Shown here one piece after another: positions 1 to 8,593 of a stretch of 64,000 bases of DNA (the first letter of the stretch is position 1; every line of letters starts with the position of its first letter). The position numbers and the translations under genes were made by a program. A model generated the notes under the pieces. The model saw only the letters and a list, made by a program, of their open reading frames with translations. It was not told the origin of the DNA and did no database searches. Source of the DNA: Sphingomonadales bacterium Ga0077557 (GTDB lineage Bacteria; Pseudomonadota; Alphaproteobacteria; Sphingomonadales; Sphingomonadaceae); NCBI GenBank assembly GCA_001464615.1, contig LNFI01000031.1, positions 22,977 to 86,976 of the forward strand, written 5' to 3'.

Positions 1-1
1 C

Positions 2-442
2 GGGCTTGATCGTGACGATGCGCTTGAACGCTGGTCGCGTGACGTGGTGGAGGCAGCCAGCATCCGGGCGCAGTCGCGGCTCTATGATCGCCTGCCTGAT
101 ATCCGTGCGATGATCCCGGATGATAGCGGGCTCGAATCGGTCGAACAATTTCTGGGGCCGCTCGTCGTCGTCAGTGCCTTTGATTTGGGGCAGGGCCGGT
201 TGACCAGCTTTGCCTGTTACCGCTTTTTGTATGAACGCTTGGTCGGTGCGCAGATCCGCCCCTGGCTGCCGGGCGCTTTTTGTGCCGCCGCCGCGCTGCC
301 GCATCTCCATCCCGAACTGCGCCGCCAGTTGCTGCAATCGATCAGCGAAGCCGCCGCAACCGCCTCGGGCTGGTCGAATCGCCAGCCGTCCTTCTTCCCG
401 CATTGGGTCGAAAAGGTGGATAGCGCCGCGCTGCCAAACTGA
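2..442 (+). CDS. Unknown protein, C-terminal part (gene cut by window edge)
   Basis: The reading frame is open from base 2 to the TGA ending at 442, so about 146 residues of the C-terminus are visible and the start lies outside the window. A GTG at 44 exists, but the frame continues upstream with similar codon use, so I treat the gene as partial. The visible part is mixed polar and hydrophobic, with a leucine-rich helical stretch near the end, no signal peptide, no cysteine pair and no catalytic motif that I recognise. The next gene lies on the other strand and ends 22 bp away, so this is the last gene of its unit. I cannot assign a function. Confidence 0.6.
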   Translation, partial: GLDRDDALERWSRDVVEAASIRAQSRLYDRLPDIRAMIPDDSGLESVEQFLGPLVVVSAFDLGQGRLTSFACYRFLYERLVGAQIRPWLPGAFCAAAALPHLHPELRRQLLQSISEAAATASGWSNRQPSFFPHWVEKVDSAALPN

Positions 443-463
443 CCGGGTCGGGCAGGGGGCGGG

Positions 464-1258
464 TCAGCCGCGCATGGCGCTGTCCATCGCCTCGGCGGTG
501 ATCGGATAGCCAAGATCGTCGGGGATGCACAGATAGGTGCCGTCGCCGCGCTCCTCCGTCCACGGCGTCACGGTACGCAGCGGCATCGCCCGGGCATGAT
601 CACGGGCCTCGGCAAAGCTGCCAAACTGGGCAAGCCGCTCCAGATTGCGCCGGGTCGGAAAGATAATCGTCGCGCGCCCGGCATCGGCCTCATCGATCAC
701 ATTTTGCGCACTCATCCAGAAAACACGGGTGTTCTCGGTCGCATCAACGATCGGTTCGGGCGCATTAGCGGGCAGCGCCGCCAGAAAGAACACCGTATCG
801 AAAATCCGCATATGCGCATGCGCCGGCAACCACCGCGCAAAAGGCACTAAAGCTGCCAGATCGAGCGTGAGCGCGTGGTTGTGCAGCAACGCACCAAAGG
901 GCTTGCCCGCGTGCAGCCCGGCGCGGATCGCGGCAAGCTGGGCGATAGTTGGGTGCGGCGAAAGGCCAACGGCGATCCCGGCCTCCTCGATCGTTTCGCG
1001 AATCGCCGCGATCCGCGCGGCGCCATGTGCGTCATCACCGGCATAGATTGCCGCGAGGGCATAGTCTTCGGGATCAACCCGCCCGCCGGGAAAAACCAGC
1101 GCCCCGCCGGCAAACACCATCGCCCGCGCCCGTTCGACGATCAGCAATTCGGGAGGCTCGGATTCGCTCTCCCTGAACAGGACCAACGTGGCCGCCGGGA
1201 TGGCGTTGGGATTGGCTGAGGGGGCGTCGGACGGGGATGCGGCGGGTTCATTGAGCAT
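464..1258 (-). CDS. NUDIX hydrolase (NUDT19/CoA-pyrophosphatase-like)
   Basis: Predicted Mg-dependent hydrolase of nucleoside-diphosphate-linked compounds, 264 residues. The C-terminal half of the Nudix box is clear: a REtIEEAGI stretch at about residues 87-95 matches REuxEExGu, preceded by GGALVFPGGR at about 51-60. The distance between the glycine-rich start and the RE part is longer than in classical Nudix enzymes. That insertion is typical of the NUDT19/RP2p subgroup, some of which cleave CoA derivatives. The start is the ATG at 1258, followed by a proline, alanine and serine-rich leader. The gene stands alone, convergent with the unknown gene at the window edge. Substrate specificity cannot be read from the sequence. 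Confidence 0.85.
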   Translation of the reverse strand: MLNEPAASPSDAPSANPNAIPAATLVLFRESESEPPELLIVERARAMVFAGGALVFPGGRVDPEDYALAAIYAGDDAHGAARIAAIRETIEEAGIAVGLSPHPTIAQLAAIRAGLHAGKPFGALLHNHALTLDLAALVPFARWLPAHAHMRIFDTVFFLAALPANAPEPIVDATENTRVFWMSAQNVIDEADAGRATIIFPTRRNLERLAQFGSFAEARDHARAMPLRTVTPWTEERGDGTYLCIPDDLGYPITAEAMDSAMRG

Positions 1259-1396
1259 GGCAGCATCCTAGTGCAGTAGCGCCGCATGTCCTATGCCCTT
1301 TGCGGGATGACCACGCGCCTATTGCTGCCCGATCACATGCACACAGAACGGCCGCACAAAATCGCTTAAATCATTGCGTAAATATTAAAAATGGGC

Positions 1397-1472
1397 TGGT
1401 GGAGCCGAGGGGAATCGAACCCCTGACCTCTGCAGTGCGATTGCAGCGCTCTCCCATCTGAGCTACGGCCCC
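1397..1472 (-). tRNA. tRNA-Ala (anticodon CGC)
   Basis: On the minus strand the 76 bases fold as a complete tRNA with an encoded CCA end. The acceptor stem is GGGGCCG against CGGCTCC (one G-T pair), the D arm has GCTC/GAGC, and the anticodon stem CTGCA/TGCAG encloses the loop ATCGCAC, giving anticodon CGC. The T arm is AGGGG-TTCGATT-CCCCT. CGC reads the alanine codon GCG. The GGGGCCGTAGCTC start is typical of bacterial tRNA-Ala. It stands alone between convergently and divergently oriented protein genes. Confidence 0.96.
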
Positions 1473-1629
1473 GTCCGGTCTGGCCAAACGGCCAGCAGGC
1501 GCTCGCCATAACGATACCGTCAGGGCGATGCAACATGATCGGGGCGGCTTGGTGGGTGCCAAGACCGGTTGCTTTTTGCGATGTAATGCGCATACCCGGC
1601 CTTCGAAAAACAACCGACAGGAGAGCAAT

Positions 1630-2619
1630 ATGGCCCATGCATGGACGCTGAAATCACGCCCCCAGGGCATGCCGACGCACGATAACTTCGCGATGGCCAA
1701 TATCGCGACCCCGGCTGTCGAGGCGGGGATGGTCCGCATCGCCAATCGCTGGCTGTCGGTTGATCCCTATATGCGTGGCCGGATGAACGATGTGAAAAGC
1801 TACACCCCGCCATTCGTGCTGGGGGAGCCGATGCAGGGCGGCGCGGTTGGCGAAGTCGTTGAGAGTAAGGCTGATGGCCTGGCCGTGGGCGATATGGTGC
1901 TGCACATGGCCGGCTGGCGCGACGAGGCTGTCCTGCCCGCCGCACAGGTGCAAAAACTGCCCGATCTCGGCGTTGATCCGCAGGCGTTTCTCGGCCAGCT
2001 CGGCATGCCGGGGATGACCGCCTATTTCGGCTTGCTCGAAGTTGCGAGCGCCAAGGCGGGCGATACCGTGTTCGTTTCTGCCGCCGCCGGTGCAGTCGGC
2101 TCAACGGTGGTTCAGATCGCCAAGGCCAAGGGCATGACTGTTATCGGCACTGCTGGTGGCGCTGACAAATGCGCGCTGGTCTCCTCGCTCGGCGCTGATC
2201 ATGTCATCGACTATAAGACCGACGGCAGCCTGGTGAAGAAGCTGATGGCTGCCGCCCCCAAGGGCATTGACGTTTATTTCGACAATGTCGGCGGCGAGCA
2301 TCTCGATGCCGCGCTGGCAGTGGCGAATGAGCGCGCCCGCTTTGCGATTTGCGGGATGATCGATGTCTATAACAGCGGCGCTGCGACTGAATTGCGCTAT
2401 GCCGCGCGGATCATCGGCGCACGCATCCGCATTCAGGGTTTCATCGTCAGCGATTATATGGCGCGGGCGAGTGAGTTCTATGCTGACATGGCCGGCATGC
2501 TTCAGACCGGCAAGCTGACCCGGCAGGAAACCATCCATGAAGGGCTGGCCAGCACCCCCGATGCGTTTCTTGGCCTGTTCACCGGTGGCAACACCGGCAA
2601 GATGCTCGTCAAGCTTTGA
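1630..2619 (+). CDS. NADP-dependent medium-chain oxidoreductase (PTGR/CurA type)
   Basis: Zinc-independent MDR-superfamily enzyme of 329 residues, related to leukotriene B4 12-hydroxydehydrogenase/prostaglandin reductase and bacterial CurA. These enzymes reduce the C=C bond of alpha,beta-unsaturated carbonyls with NADPH. Visible signatures are the N-terminal substrate-domain motif RWLSVDPYMRGRM, a Rossmann-type nucleotide motif AAAGAVGSTVVQIAKAKG in the middle, and the family end motif NTGKMLVKL. The frame opens earlier (1528), but ATG 1630 is chosen because AGGAG lies about 7 bases upstream and the protein then begins like family members. The stop codon abuts the stop of the opposite-strand acetyltransferase. 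A detoxification role is inferred. Confidence 0.88.
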   Translation: MAHAWTLKSRPQGMPTHDNFAMANIATPAVEAGMVRIANRWLSVDPYMRGRMNDVKSYTPPFVLGEPMQGGAVGEVVESKADGLAVGDMVLHMAGWRDEAVLPAAQVQKLPDLGVDPQAFLGQLGMPGMTAYFGLLEVASAKAGDTVFVSAAAGAVGSTVVQIAKAKGMTVIGTAGGADKCALVSSLGADHVIDYKTDGSLVKKLMAAAPKGIDVYFDNVGGEHLDAALAVANERARFAICGMIDVYNSGAATELRYAARIIGARIRIQGFIVSDYMARASEFYADMAGMLQTGKLTRQETIHEGLASTPDAFLGLFTGGNTGKMLVKL

Positions 2620-3261
2620 TCACGCCCTGATCTGCGCGGTCGTCCACGGCGCGCGCGCGATCCAGCCCAGTTGCTGGTAAAGCGCGCGGCCGGCGACGGT
2701 GGCGTTGAGCAGACCCTGATCGACGCCCCGCGCGCGGGCTTCACGCCCCAGCGCCATCATCACGGCCGTGCCCAAGCCGCGCCGTTGATAAGGCGCGGCG
2801 ACGGCGATCGAATCATGCTGCGCCCAGCCATTGATTAGCGTCATCCGCCCGCGTCCGGCTTCGCTGCCGTTTGAATCGTGGATGCGGACGGCAAAAACCG
2901 GCCCTTGCCAGGCGCTGTCGAGCGTCAGGCCAGCCGACAGGACGGGCTCTGTGACAGGCAGACAGTCGGTGGTCATCGTCGTGCCGGTTTGCTCGACATG
3001 CCAGCCGGGCGCCAGCAATGCCGCCATTGTTCCGGGATCGATTGCTGCCTTGAGCAGAATCAATGGCTGATCAATGATTGCGGCCCGCTCCGCCAGGTCA
3101 CCTGGCGGTTCGGGGAAAATGTAGCGCCGCTGTTCGCCCGGCTGCCCGGTCTCAATTTTCAGCGCGGTGCCGATGCGCTCGGGCTGCGGCAGGCCACGCA
3201 GTTGCGCCCAGCCCTGCGCAAAAGTTTCGATCAAGGCAGGGGCAACAAGGGAGTCGCTCAA
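2620..3261 (-). CDS. GNAT family N-acetyltransferase
   Basis: Protein of 213 residues whose C-terminal half holds the acetyl-CoA-binding motif A of the GNAT fold (VAAPYQRRGLGTAVMMAL, containing the Q/RxxGxG/A signature), followed by a beta-strand and helix ending in YQQLGW. The N-terminal half is divergent and may be a second, degenerate GNAT-like lobe. The predicted start is a TTG at 3261 that overlaps the TGA of the upstream metallopeptidase gene (TTGA), which suggests translational coupling. An internal start would shorten the divergent lobe. The acceptor substrate is unknown. Confidence 0.8.
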   Translation of the reverse strand: MSDSLVAPALIETFAQGWAQLRGLPQPERIGTALKIETGQPGEQRRYIFPEPPGDLAERAAIIDQPLILLKAAIDPGTMAALLAPGWHVEQTGTTMTTDCLPVTEPVLSAGLTLDSAWQGPVFAVRIHDSNGSEAGRGRMTLINGWAQHDSIAVAAPYQRRGLGTAVMMALGREARARGVDQGLLNATVAGRALYQQLGWIARAPWTTAQIRA

Positions 3262-4187
3262 ATCGCCCCGCTCAACGTATCACACTGCCCAGGATCGCCG
3301 CTGTCGAGCCCACGCTTCAGCCATTTCATTCGATCGGCCGAACTACCATGGGTGAAACTTTCCTGAACCACCCGGCCTTGTGCCTCGCGTTGCAGCGTAT
3401 CGTCGCCGATAGCTTGCGCCGCCGTTAGCCCTTCCTCGATATCGCCAGGCTCAAGCCGATCGCGATTGGCCGCGCCCCACACGCCCGCATAGCAATCCGC
3501 CTGGAGTTCCAGCCGCACGGAAAGGGCGTTCCCCTCCGTCGGGCTGGCGCGGGATTGGGCGCGCTGCACTTGATCGGACGTGCCGAGCAAATTCTGGATA
3601 TGATGGCCAAATTCATGCGCGATCACATAATCCTGTGCGAAATCGCCCTTCGCGCCAAATCGCGTGGAGAGCTCGTCAAAAAAGCTGGCGTCAAGATAGA
3701 CGCGCGAATCGCTCGGGCAGTAAAACGGCCCCATCGCCGCTTGCGCTGCACCGCAGCCCGATTGGCCATTGCCCGTGAAAAACCGCAAGCCCGGCGCACG
3801 ATAGGGGCGGCCTGCCTGCTGGAACAACGCCACCCAGGTCTTGTTGGCTGAGCTAAATGCATTGCACGCGTTCAATCGATCAGGATTCGCCCGGCAAGCG
3901 ACTGATGCGGCGCTGTCCGTGCTACTGGTGGCTGTACCGCTACTGCCCGGGGTTTGCCCAATCTGGCTGACTGGGGCGTTGCCGCCACCTGACAGCAGCG
4001 GCAGCCCACCGCCCATGAAGAACACCACCGCCAGCAGCACCGCGACTCCGCCGCAGCCAAAACGGCTGAAGACAAAGGGTAGCAGCCCCAGCAGCATCCC
4101 GCCGCCACCGCCGCCACCGCCAAAACCGCCGCTGCGATTGCCCTGGTCCTCGACATCAATATTGGGATCGAAATCGTCGAGCCGCAT
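3258..4187 (-). CDS. Neutral zinc metallopeptidase, YpfJ/KPN_02809 family
   Basis: Protein of 309 residues with an acidic N-terminus, a poly-glycine stretch at about residues 20-30, a single transmembrane segment at about 31-60, and a large extracytoplasmic domain. The HEXXH zinc motif is HEFGHH at residues 191-196 (His191, Glu192, His195), and the downstream LELQADCYAGVW motif supplies the expected third ligand region. This architecture matches the putative neutral zinc metallopeptidase family PF04228. It is probably anchored in the inner membrane with the peptidase domain outside. It is followed by the GNAT gene with a 4-base TTGA overlap. Natural substrates are not known. Confidence 0.9.
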   Translation of the reverse strand: MRLDDFDPNIDVEDQGNRSGGFGGGGGGGGMLLGLLPFVFSRFGCGGVAVLLAVVFFMGGGLPLLSGGGNAPVSQIGQTPGSSGTATSSTDSAASVACRANPDRLNACNAFSSANKTWVALFQQAGRPYRAPGLRFFTGNGQSGCGAAQAAMGPFYCPSDSRVYLDASFFDELSTRFGAKGDFAQDYVIAHEFGHHIQNLLGTSDQVQRAQSRASPTEGNALSVRLELQADCYAGVWGAANRDRLEPGDIEEGLTAAQAIGDDTLQREAQGRVVQESFTHGSSADRMKWLKRGLDSGDPGQCDTLSGAI

Positions 4188-4311
4188 TGGCGGTGCCCTA
4201 TCCTATGAATGCAGTGCGCATAATGCCTGCAGAATGCGGAAAGCCGCTAGTCGTTGCAAGCGACAGCTATATTTCACCAAAGTGTCGTTGATTGCTGGCA
4301 CGAAGGCGCTC

Positions 4312-5508
4312 ATGGATTTGCACATGGCTGATCAGGAACCAAAAATCGACAGGCAGATGCGGCATGCCGCCACAATGACGTTGCCAGATACGGTTGCGTT
4401 GGTGCTGCAGGGTGGCGGTGCGCTGGGCAGTTATCAGGCCGGCGTCATCGAAGGGATGCTGGGCGAAGGCATAGAGATTGATTGGGTCGCCGGGATTTCG
4501 ATCGGCGCGATCAACGCGGCGATTGTTGCCGGTAATCCGCCTGAACGCCGCGTCGAACGGCTGCGTGCCTTTTGGGACAAGATGACGAGCAGCTTACCGA
4601 GCTTCCCGATCTTTCCCAATGATATGGTGCGCGAATTCGTTCATGAATGGTCAGCAGGGATGGTCCTGGCCACCGGCGTGCCAGGCTTTTTCACGCCGCG
4701 GCTGATGCCGCCCAATTTTGCTGCACCGGGCAGCGCTGGGGCGCTCAGCTATTATGACAGCGCACCGTTGAAAGCGACGCTCGATTCGCTGATTGATTGG
4801 GATCTGGTGAATGATGGGCCGGTCCGGCTATCGGTTGGCGCGGTCGATGTGATCAGCGGCAATTTTCGCTATTTTGACAGCACGACTGAACGGCTCGACG
4901 CCCGCCACATCATGGCATCAGGCGCCTTGCCGCCGGGCCTGCCACCGGTGGAGATTGATGGCAGCCTGTGGTGGGATGGCGGCTTGGTGTCCAACACCCC
5001 GCTCAGCCATGTGCTCGATAATCAGCAGCACGCCATGCTGGTGTTTCAGGTCGATCTGTTTTCGGCGGCGACCGAGGCCCCACGCACGATCATGGACGTG
5101 ATGGCGCGCGAAAAGGAAATTCGTTTTTCCAGCCGCACCCGCGCCGTTTCCGATCAGGTGATGAAGCTGCGCCAGGAACGCGAGGTGATCCGCCGGTTGC
5201 TGGCCAAGCTGCCGGCCAATCTTCAGAACGATGCTGATGTGCTGGCGCTCGCGGCGGCGGCGGCGGAACAACCGGTCAACCTTGTTCAGCTGATCTACAC
5301 CGCCAATGCCTGGGAAGGCGGATCACGCGATTTCGAATTTTCAGCGCGGACGATGCACGAACACTGGCATGCCGGTCTTGCGTCGATCAATCAGGCAATG
5401 ACCAACGCTCAGCTCGTCACCGAAAATATCCTGACCGGCAAAAGCGCGGCATTTGATCTGTGCCCGAAACGGGGATTGAAGCGTTCCGGCCCTGAACTTG
5501 ATTGCTAA
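4312..5508 (+). CDS. Patatin-like phospholipase with DUF3734 C-terminus
   Basis: Predicted serine acyl hydrolase of 398 residues. The patatin catalytic apparatus is intact: an oxyanion loop GGGALGSYQAG at about residues 34-44, the nucleophile elbow GISIG with Ser63, and the DGG dyad motif with Asp222. The C-terminal third (from about residue 270) resembles DUF3734, found in a proteobacterial patatin subgroup. ATG 4312 is preferred (GAAGG about 8 bases upstream); ATG 4324 or 4375 are alternatives, and the open frame further upstream is antisense to the metallopeptidase gene. Sixteen bases downstream lies 3-hydroxybutyrate dehydrogenase on the same strand, a pairing I recall from other alphaproteobacteria. 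This suggests a link to polyhydroxybutyrate or lipid mobilisation, which is inference. Confidence 0.88.
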   Translation: MDLHMADQEPKIDRQMRHAATMTLPDTVALVLQGGGALGSYQAGVIEGMLGEGIEIDWVAGISIGAINAAIVAGNPPERRVERLRAFWDKMTSSLPSFPIFPNDMVREFVHEWSAGMVLATGVPGFFTPRLMPPNFAAPGSAGALSYYDSAPLKATLDSLIDWDLVNDGPVRLSVGAVDVISGNFRYFDSTTERLDARHIMASGALPPGLPPVEIDGSLWWDGGLVSNTPLSHVLDNQQHAMLVFQVDLFSAATEAPRTIMDVMAREKEIRFSSRTRAVSDQVMKLRQEREVIRRLLAKLPANLQNDADVLALAAAAAEQPVNLVQLIYTANAWEGGSRDFEFSARTMHEHWHAGLASINQAMTNAQLVTENILTGKSAAFDLCPKRGLKRSGPELDC

Positions 5509-5523
5509 GCGGAGAAAATTTCC

Positions 5524-6309
5524 ATGTTCCTGATCGGTAAGACGGCGATTGTCACAGGCTCTACGTCGGGGATCGGGCTGGCTTATGCCAAGGCGTTCGC
5601 GGCCGAGGGCGCCAGCGTGATGATCAATGGATTCGGCGATGCGGCCGATATTGAAAAGGAACGCGCTGCTCTGGCCGCGACCAGTGGGGCCAAGGCGCTA
5701 TATGATGCCGCCGACATGACCGATCCCGACGCGATTGCCGCGATGGTCGCGCGGTGCCATGCCGAATTGGGTGGTCCCGACATCATCGTCAACAATGCCG
5801 GTATCCAGCATGTCGCGCCGATCGAGGATTTTCCGGCCGACAAGTTTGAAGCTATCCTGAAGATCAACCTGACATCGGCCTGGTATCTGATGCGTGCCGC
5901 CGTGCCGCATATGAAGGCAGCGGGCTGGGGGCGGATTATCTCGACCGCCTCGGCGCATTCGCTCGTCGCTAGCCCCAATAAATCGGCCTATGTGATGGCC
6001 AAGCATGGCCTTGCCGGGCTCACCAAGACCATCGCGCTCGAAGTCGCGACGCACGGCATCACCGTCAATGCGATCAGCCCGGGGTATGTCTGGACCCCGC
6101 TGGTCGAAAAGCAGATCCCCGATACGATGGCCACGCGCGGGCTCACGCGTGAACAGGTCATCAACGATGTGCTGCTTGAAGCGCAACCGACCAAGGAATT
6201 TGTAACGTCAGAACAGGTCGCTGCGCTCGCGCTCTACCTGTGTCGCGATGAGGCAAAGGCGATTACCGGTGCCAATCTGTCGGTCGATGGCGGTTGGACC
6301 GCGGCTTGA
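5524..6309 (+). CDS. bdhA: 3-hydroxybutyrate dehydrogenase
   Basis: Short-chain dehydrogenase of 261 residues that interconverts D-3-hydroxybutyrate and acetoacetate with NAD. Seen directly: the cofactor motif TGSTSGIG at residues 11-18, NNAG at about 90, a Ser-Tyr-Lys triad in SAHS...YVMAKHG, and the family-specific region around ISPGYVWTPLVEKQIPD. The C-terminus ends in SVDGGWTAA, characteristic of this enzyme. It follows the patatin gene by 15 bp and is probably co-transcribed with it. Together with the thiolase, PhaC-like and PhaR genes near 34-37 kb it fits polyhydroxybutyrate turnover. Confidence 0.92.
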   Translation: MFLIGKTAIVTGSTSGIGLAYAKAFAAEGASVMINGFGDAADIEKERAALAATSGAKALYDAADMTDPDAIAAMVARCHAELGGPDIIVNNAGIQHVAPIEDFPADKFEAILKINLTSAWYLMRAAVPHMKAAGWGRIISTASAHSLVASPNKSAYVMAKHGLAGLTKTIALEVATHGITVNAISPGYVWTPLVEKQIPDTMATRGLTREQVINDVLLEAQPTKEFVTSEQVAALALYLCRDEAKAITGANLSVDGGWTAA

Positions 6310-6380
6310 TCCGCGCTGCTTGGCAAGCGCCGCGCCACGTGATTAGGTGCGCATCAAGCAGGGTACAGGGCGTTTCGCGG

Positions 6381-7013
6381 ATGATGACGGCAAAATTCCT
6401 CAGCACTATTGTCCTGATGGCCGCGCTTGCCGCCTGTGGTGGTCATTCAGCGCGGGTTGAAGCCGGCGTGCCTGTAGCAACTGCCAATTGGCGCGCCGTT
6501 GCCACCCAGCCCGATCGGGAACGCCTGCGCGATTGGCGCGACGCCTGGATGGCAGCGCTTGATCGCATCCGAGGCAGTGATGCTGCCGAGCTTGCTGCCC
6601 AGGGGGCGCTGTTCGATCCGGATCATGCGTTGCTTGATGGGGTGCCGCCCGCTGGCGACTATCGCTGCCGCGTCTTCAAACTTGGGGGCAATGGCACAGC
6701 GATGGCGGAATTTACGCGTTATCCCGATGATCGTTGCCGGATCGAAACCAATGGCGCCGTGTCGAAATTTTACAAGATTACCGGTACACAGCGCCAGTCG
6801 GGCACTATTTATCCCGACAGCCCAAGCCGCGCGGTGTTTCTCGGCACGCTCAGCCTGGCCGATGAAAAGCGCGCGATGGACTATGATCGCGATGACGTGC
6901 GCAACCTTGCGGGCTATTTTGAACGCGTGGGGGAGAAGCGCTGGCGTCTGGTCCTTCCCCGTCCACAATTTGAATCGATCCTGGATGTGATCGAACTGGT
7001 GCCGCTGCAGTGA
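6381..7013 (+). CDS. DUF4893 lipoprotein
   Basis: Predicted outer-membrane or periplasmic lipoprotein of about 210 residues. The N-terminus has a hydrophobic stretch ending in a lipobox (LAAC), so cleavage before that cysteine and lipid attachment are expected. The body (ANWRAVATQPDRERL...WMAALDR) resembles the sphingomonad DUF4893 family, of unknown function. The open frame begins at 6294 inside the end of bdhA, but ATG 6381 (or 6384) places the signal peptide at the N-terminus and is preferred. It is probably read from its own promoter in the gap or by read-through from bdhA. Confidence 0.72.
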   Translation: MMTAKFLSTIVLMAALAACGGHSARVEAGVPVATANWRAVATQPDRERLRDWRDAWMAALDRIRGSDAAELAAQGALFDPDHALLDGVPPAGDYRCRVFKLGGNGTAMAEFTRYPDDRCRIETNGAVSKFYKITGTQRQSGTIYPDSPSRAVFLGTLSLADEKRAMDYDRDDVRNLAGYFERVGEKRWRLVLPRPQFESILDVIELVPLQ

Positions 7014-7111
7014 TGGTCATCGCCTTGTCGCGTTGACCCCAAGGTTGTAAATCCTTTACAAGCTCATTGCCCGATCCAACCCGGTGTGGTGTGCGGCAGA
7101 TGAGGGATGGC

Positions 7112-8497
7112 ATGGCCGATCGCAAACTTCTCGCTGGCCATGCTGTCCGTCGCTTACGGCGCCACGCCGCGCTGACTCAGGCAGCGATGGCTGAAACGCT
7201 CGCCATTTCGCCAAGCTATCTTAATCTGGTCGAACGCAATCAACGGCCATTATCCGCGCAATTGCTTGTCAAACTCGCTGAATGCTTCGATTTTGATCCG
7301 CGCGCGCTCGCCGCGGCTGAACCGGGCGGGGGCGAAGCGGGCATTCGCCGTCGGCTTGCCGATCCGATGTTTGCCGATCTCGATATTGATCGCAACGAGG
7401 TGGAAGAATGGCTGGCCGGCGCACCCGGCGGTGCGGAGGCCTTTGCGCGCGCTTTTGACCGGATCGGTGCAGGCGGCGGTGCGCTGGTGGAGGGGCTCGA
7501 TCCGGTCGCGCAGGTGCGGCGAGAGATTGATCATTGGCGCAATCATTTTCCCGATCTCGACGCTGCCGCTGAACGGCTTGCAGACGAAATGCGGCTCGGC
7601 GCGGGCGATCTCTACGGGGCGGTCGCGGATCGGCTGCGGATCAAACACCAATTATCCTTGCGGGTGCTCCCGGTGGAAGTAATGCCCGATATGCTGCGTC
7701 GGCTTGATCTCCATGCTCGACAATTGCAGCTGTCTGAACTGCTCGACCCGGCTTCTCGCGCCTTTGCGGTTCTGTTTCAGCTCGCCCAAATCGAGGCGCG
7801 CGCCGAAATCGATGCGTTGATCGCGGGGGCAGGCTTTACCGATCGCGCCGCTGAACATCTCCATCGCCGCCATTTGTGCAGCTATTTCGCTGCTGCGGTG
7901 ATGATGCCCTATGCTCGCTTTCTGCGCGCCTGCGAGGCGACGGGCTATGATATCGAATTATTGCAGCGCCGTTTTGGGGCGGGGTTCGAGCAAGTCGCGC
8001 ACCGATTGACGACGTTGCAGCGGGTAGGCGCGCGTGGTCTGCCTTTTTTCATGATCCGGATTGATCGTGCCGGCCAGGCGTCGAAACGCTTTTCGGGTGC
8101 GAGCAGTGCCGCCTTGGTCGAAGCTGATGGGCGTTGCCCGTTGTGGCGGCTGCACCACGCTTTTGAACGGCCGGGGTCGCTGACCGTCCAACTCGTTGAG
8201 GTGCAGGATGGTGGCCGTTGGCTGACGATGGCGCGTACGGTGACGCCGCAGGGACGTCGCTATGGCGCAACGGGTGCCGAGTTTGCGGTTGGGCTGGGGG
8301 TAGAGGCCAGCCTGGCCGGTGCATTAGCGGTAGCGCGCGGGGTCGATCTGGCCGGGGATGCGACCCCAATCGGGCTTGGCTGCCGCGCCTGCCTGCGCGT
8401 CGATTGTCCGCAACGGTCGGCACCGCCCGCGGGGCGCGCGCTGATCGTCAATGAGACGGAGCGTCGCCTTTCGCCAATCAGTTTCGCGGGCGACTGA
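7112..8497 (+). CDS. XRE-family regulator with IrrE-like and DUF2083 domains (ScfR/RamB type)
   Basis: Transcriptional regulator of 461 residues. Residues about 8-65 form an XRE helix-turn-helix (LRRHAALTQAAMAETLAISPSYLNLVE). The middle resembles an ImmA/IrrE metallopeptidase-like domain, and the C-terminal 150 residues, with paired cysteines (CRACLRVDCPQRS), resemble DUF2083. Proteins of this build (RamB, MccR/PrpR-like, 'short-chain fatty acyl transcriptional regulator') control glyoxylate or methylcitrate cycle genes. The zinc motif HEXXH is absent; the equivalent segment reads FQLAQIEARAEID, so peptidase activity is unlikely. ATG 7112 is chosen because GAGGG precedes it by 5 bases; ATG 7100 is possible. 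Target genes are not evident in the window. Confidence 0.85.
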   Translation: MADRKLLAGHAVRRLRRHAALTQAAMAETLAISPSYLNLVERNQRPLSAQLLVKLAECFDFDPRALAAAEPGGGEAGIRRRLADPMFADLDIDRNEVEEWLAGAPGGAEAFARAFDRIGAGGGALVEGLDPVAQVRREIDHWRNHFPDLDAAAERLADEMRLGAGDLYGAVADRLRIKHQLSLRVLPVEVMPDMLRRLDLHARQLQLSELLDPASRAFAVLFQLAQIEARAEIDALIAGAGFTDRAAEHLHRRHLCSYFAAAVMMPYARFLRACEATGYDIELLQRRFGAGFEQVAHRLTTLQRVGARGLPFFMIRIDRAGQASKRFSGASSAALVEADGRCPLWRLHHAFERPGSLTVQLVEVQDGGRWLTMARTVTPQGRRYGATGAEFAVGLGVEASLAGALAVARGVDLAGDATPIGLGCRACLRVDCPQRSAPPAGRALIVNETERRLSPISFAGD

Positions 8498-8593
8498 TAT
8501 CCAAGCTTCTATGCCGCATAGCAACAAATGCTGGACTTTGGGGTACGGTGTAGCTGTAAGGCCCGCCAACCAACGATCGGTACTGAGGACGGC

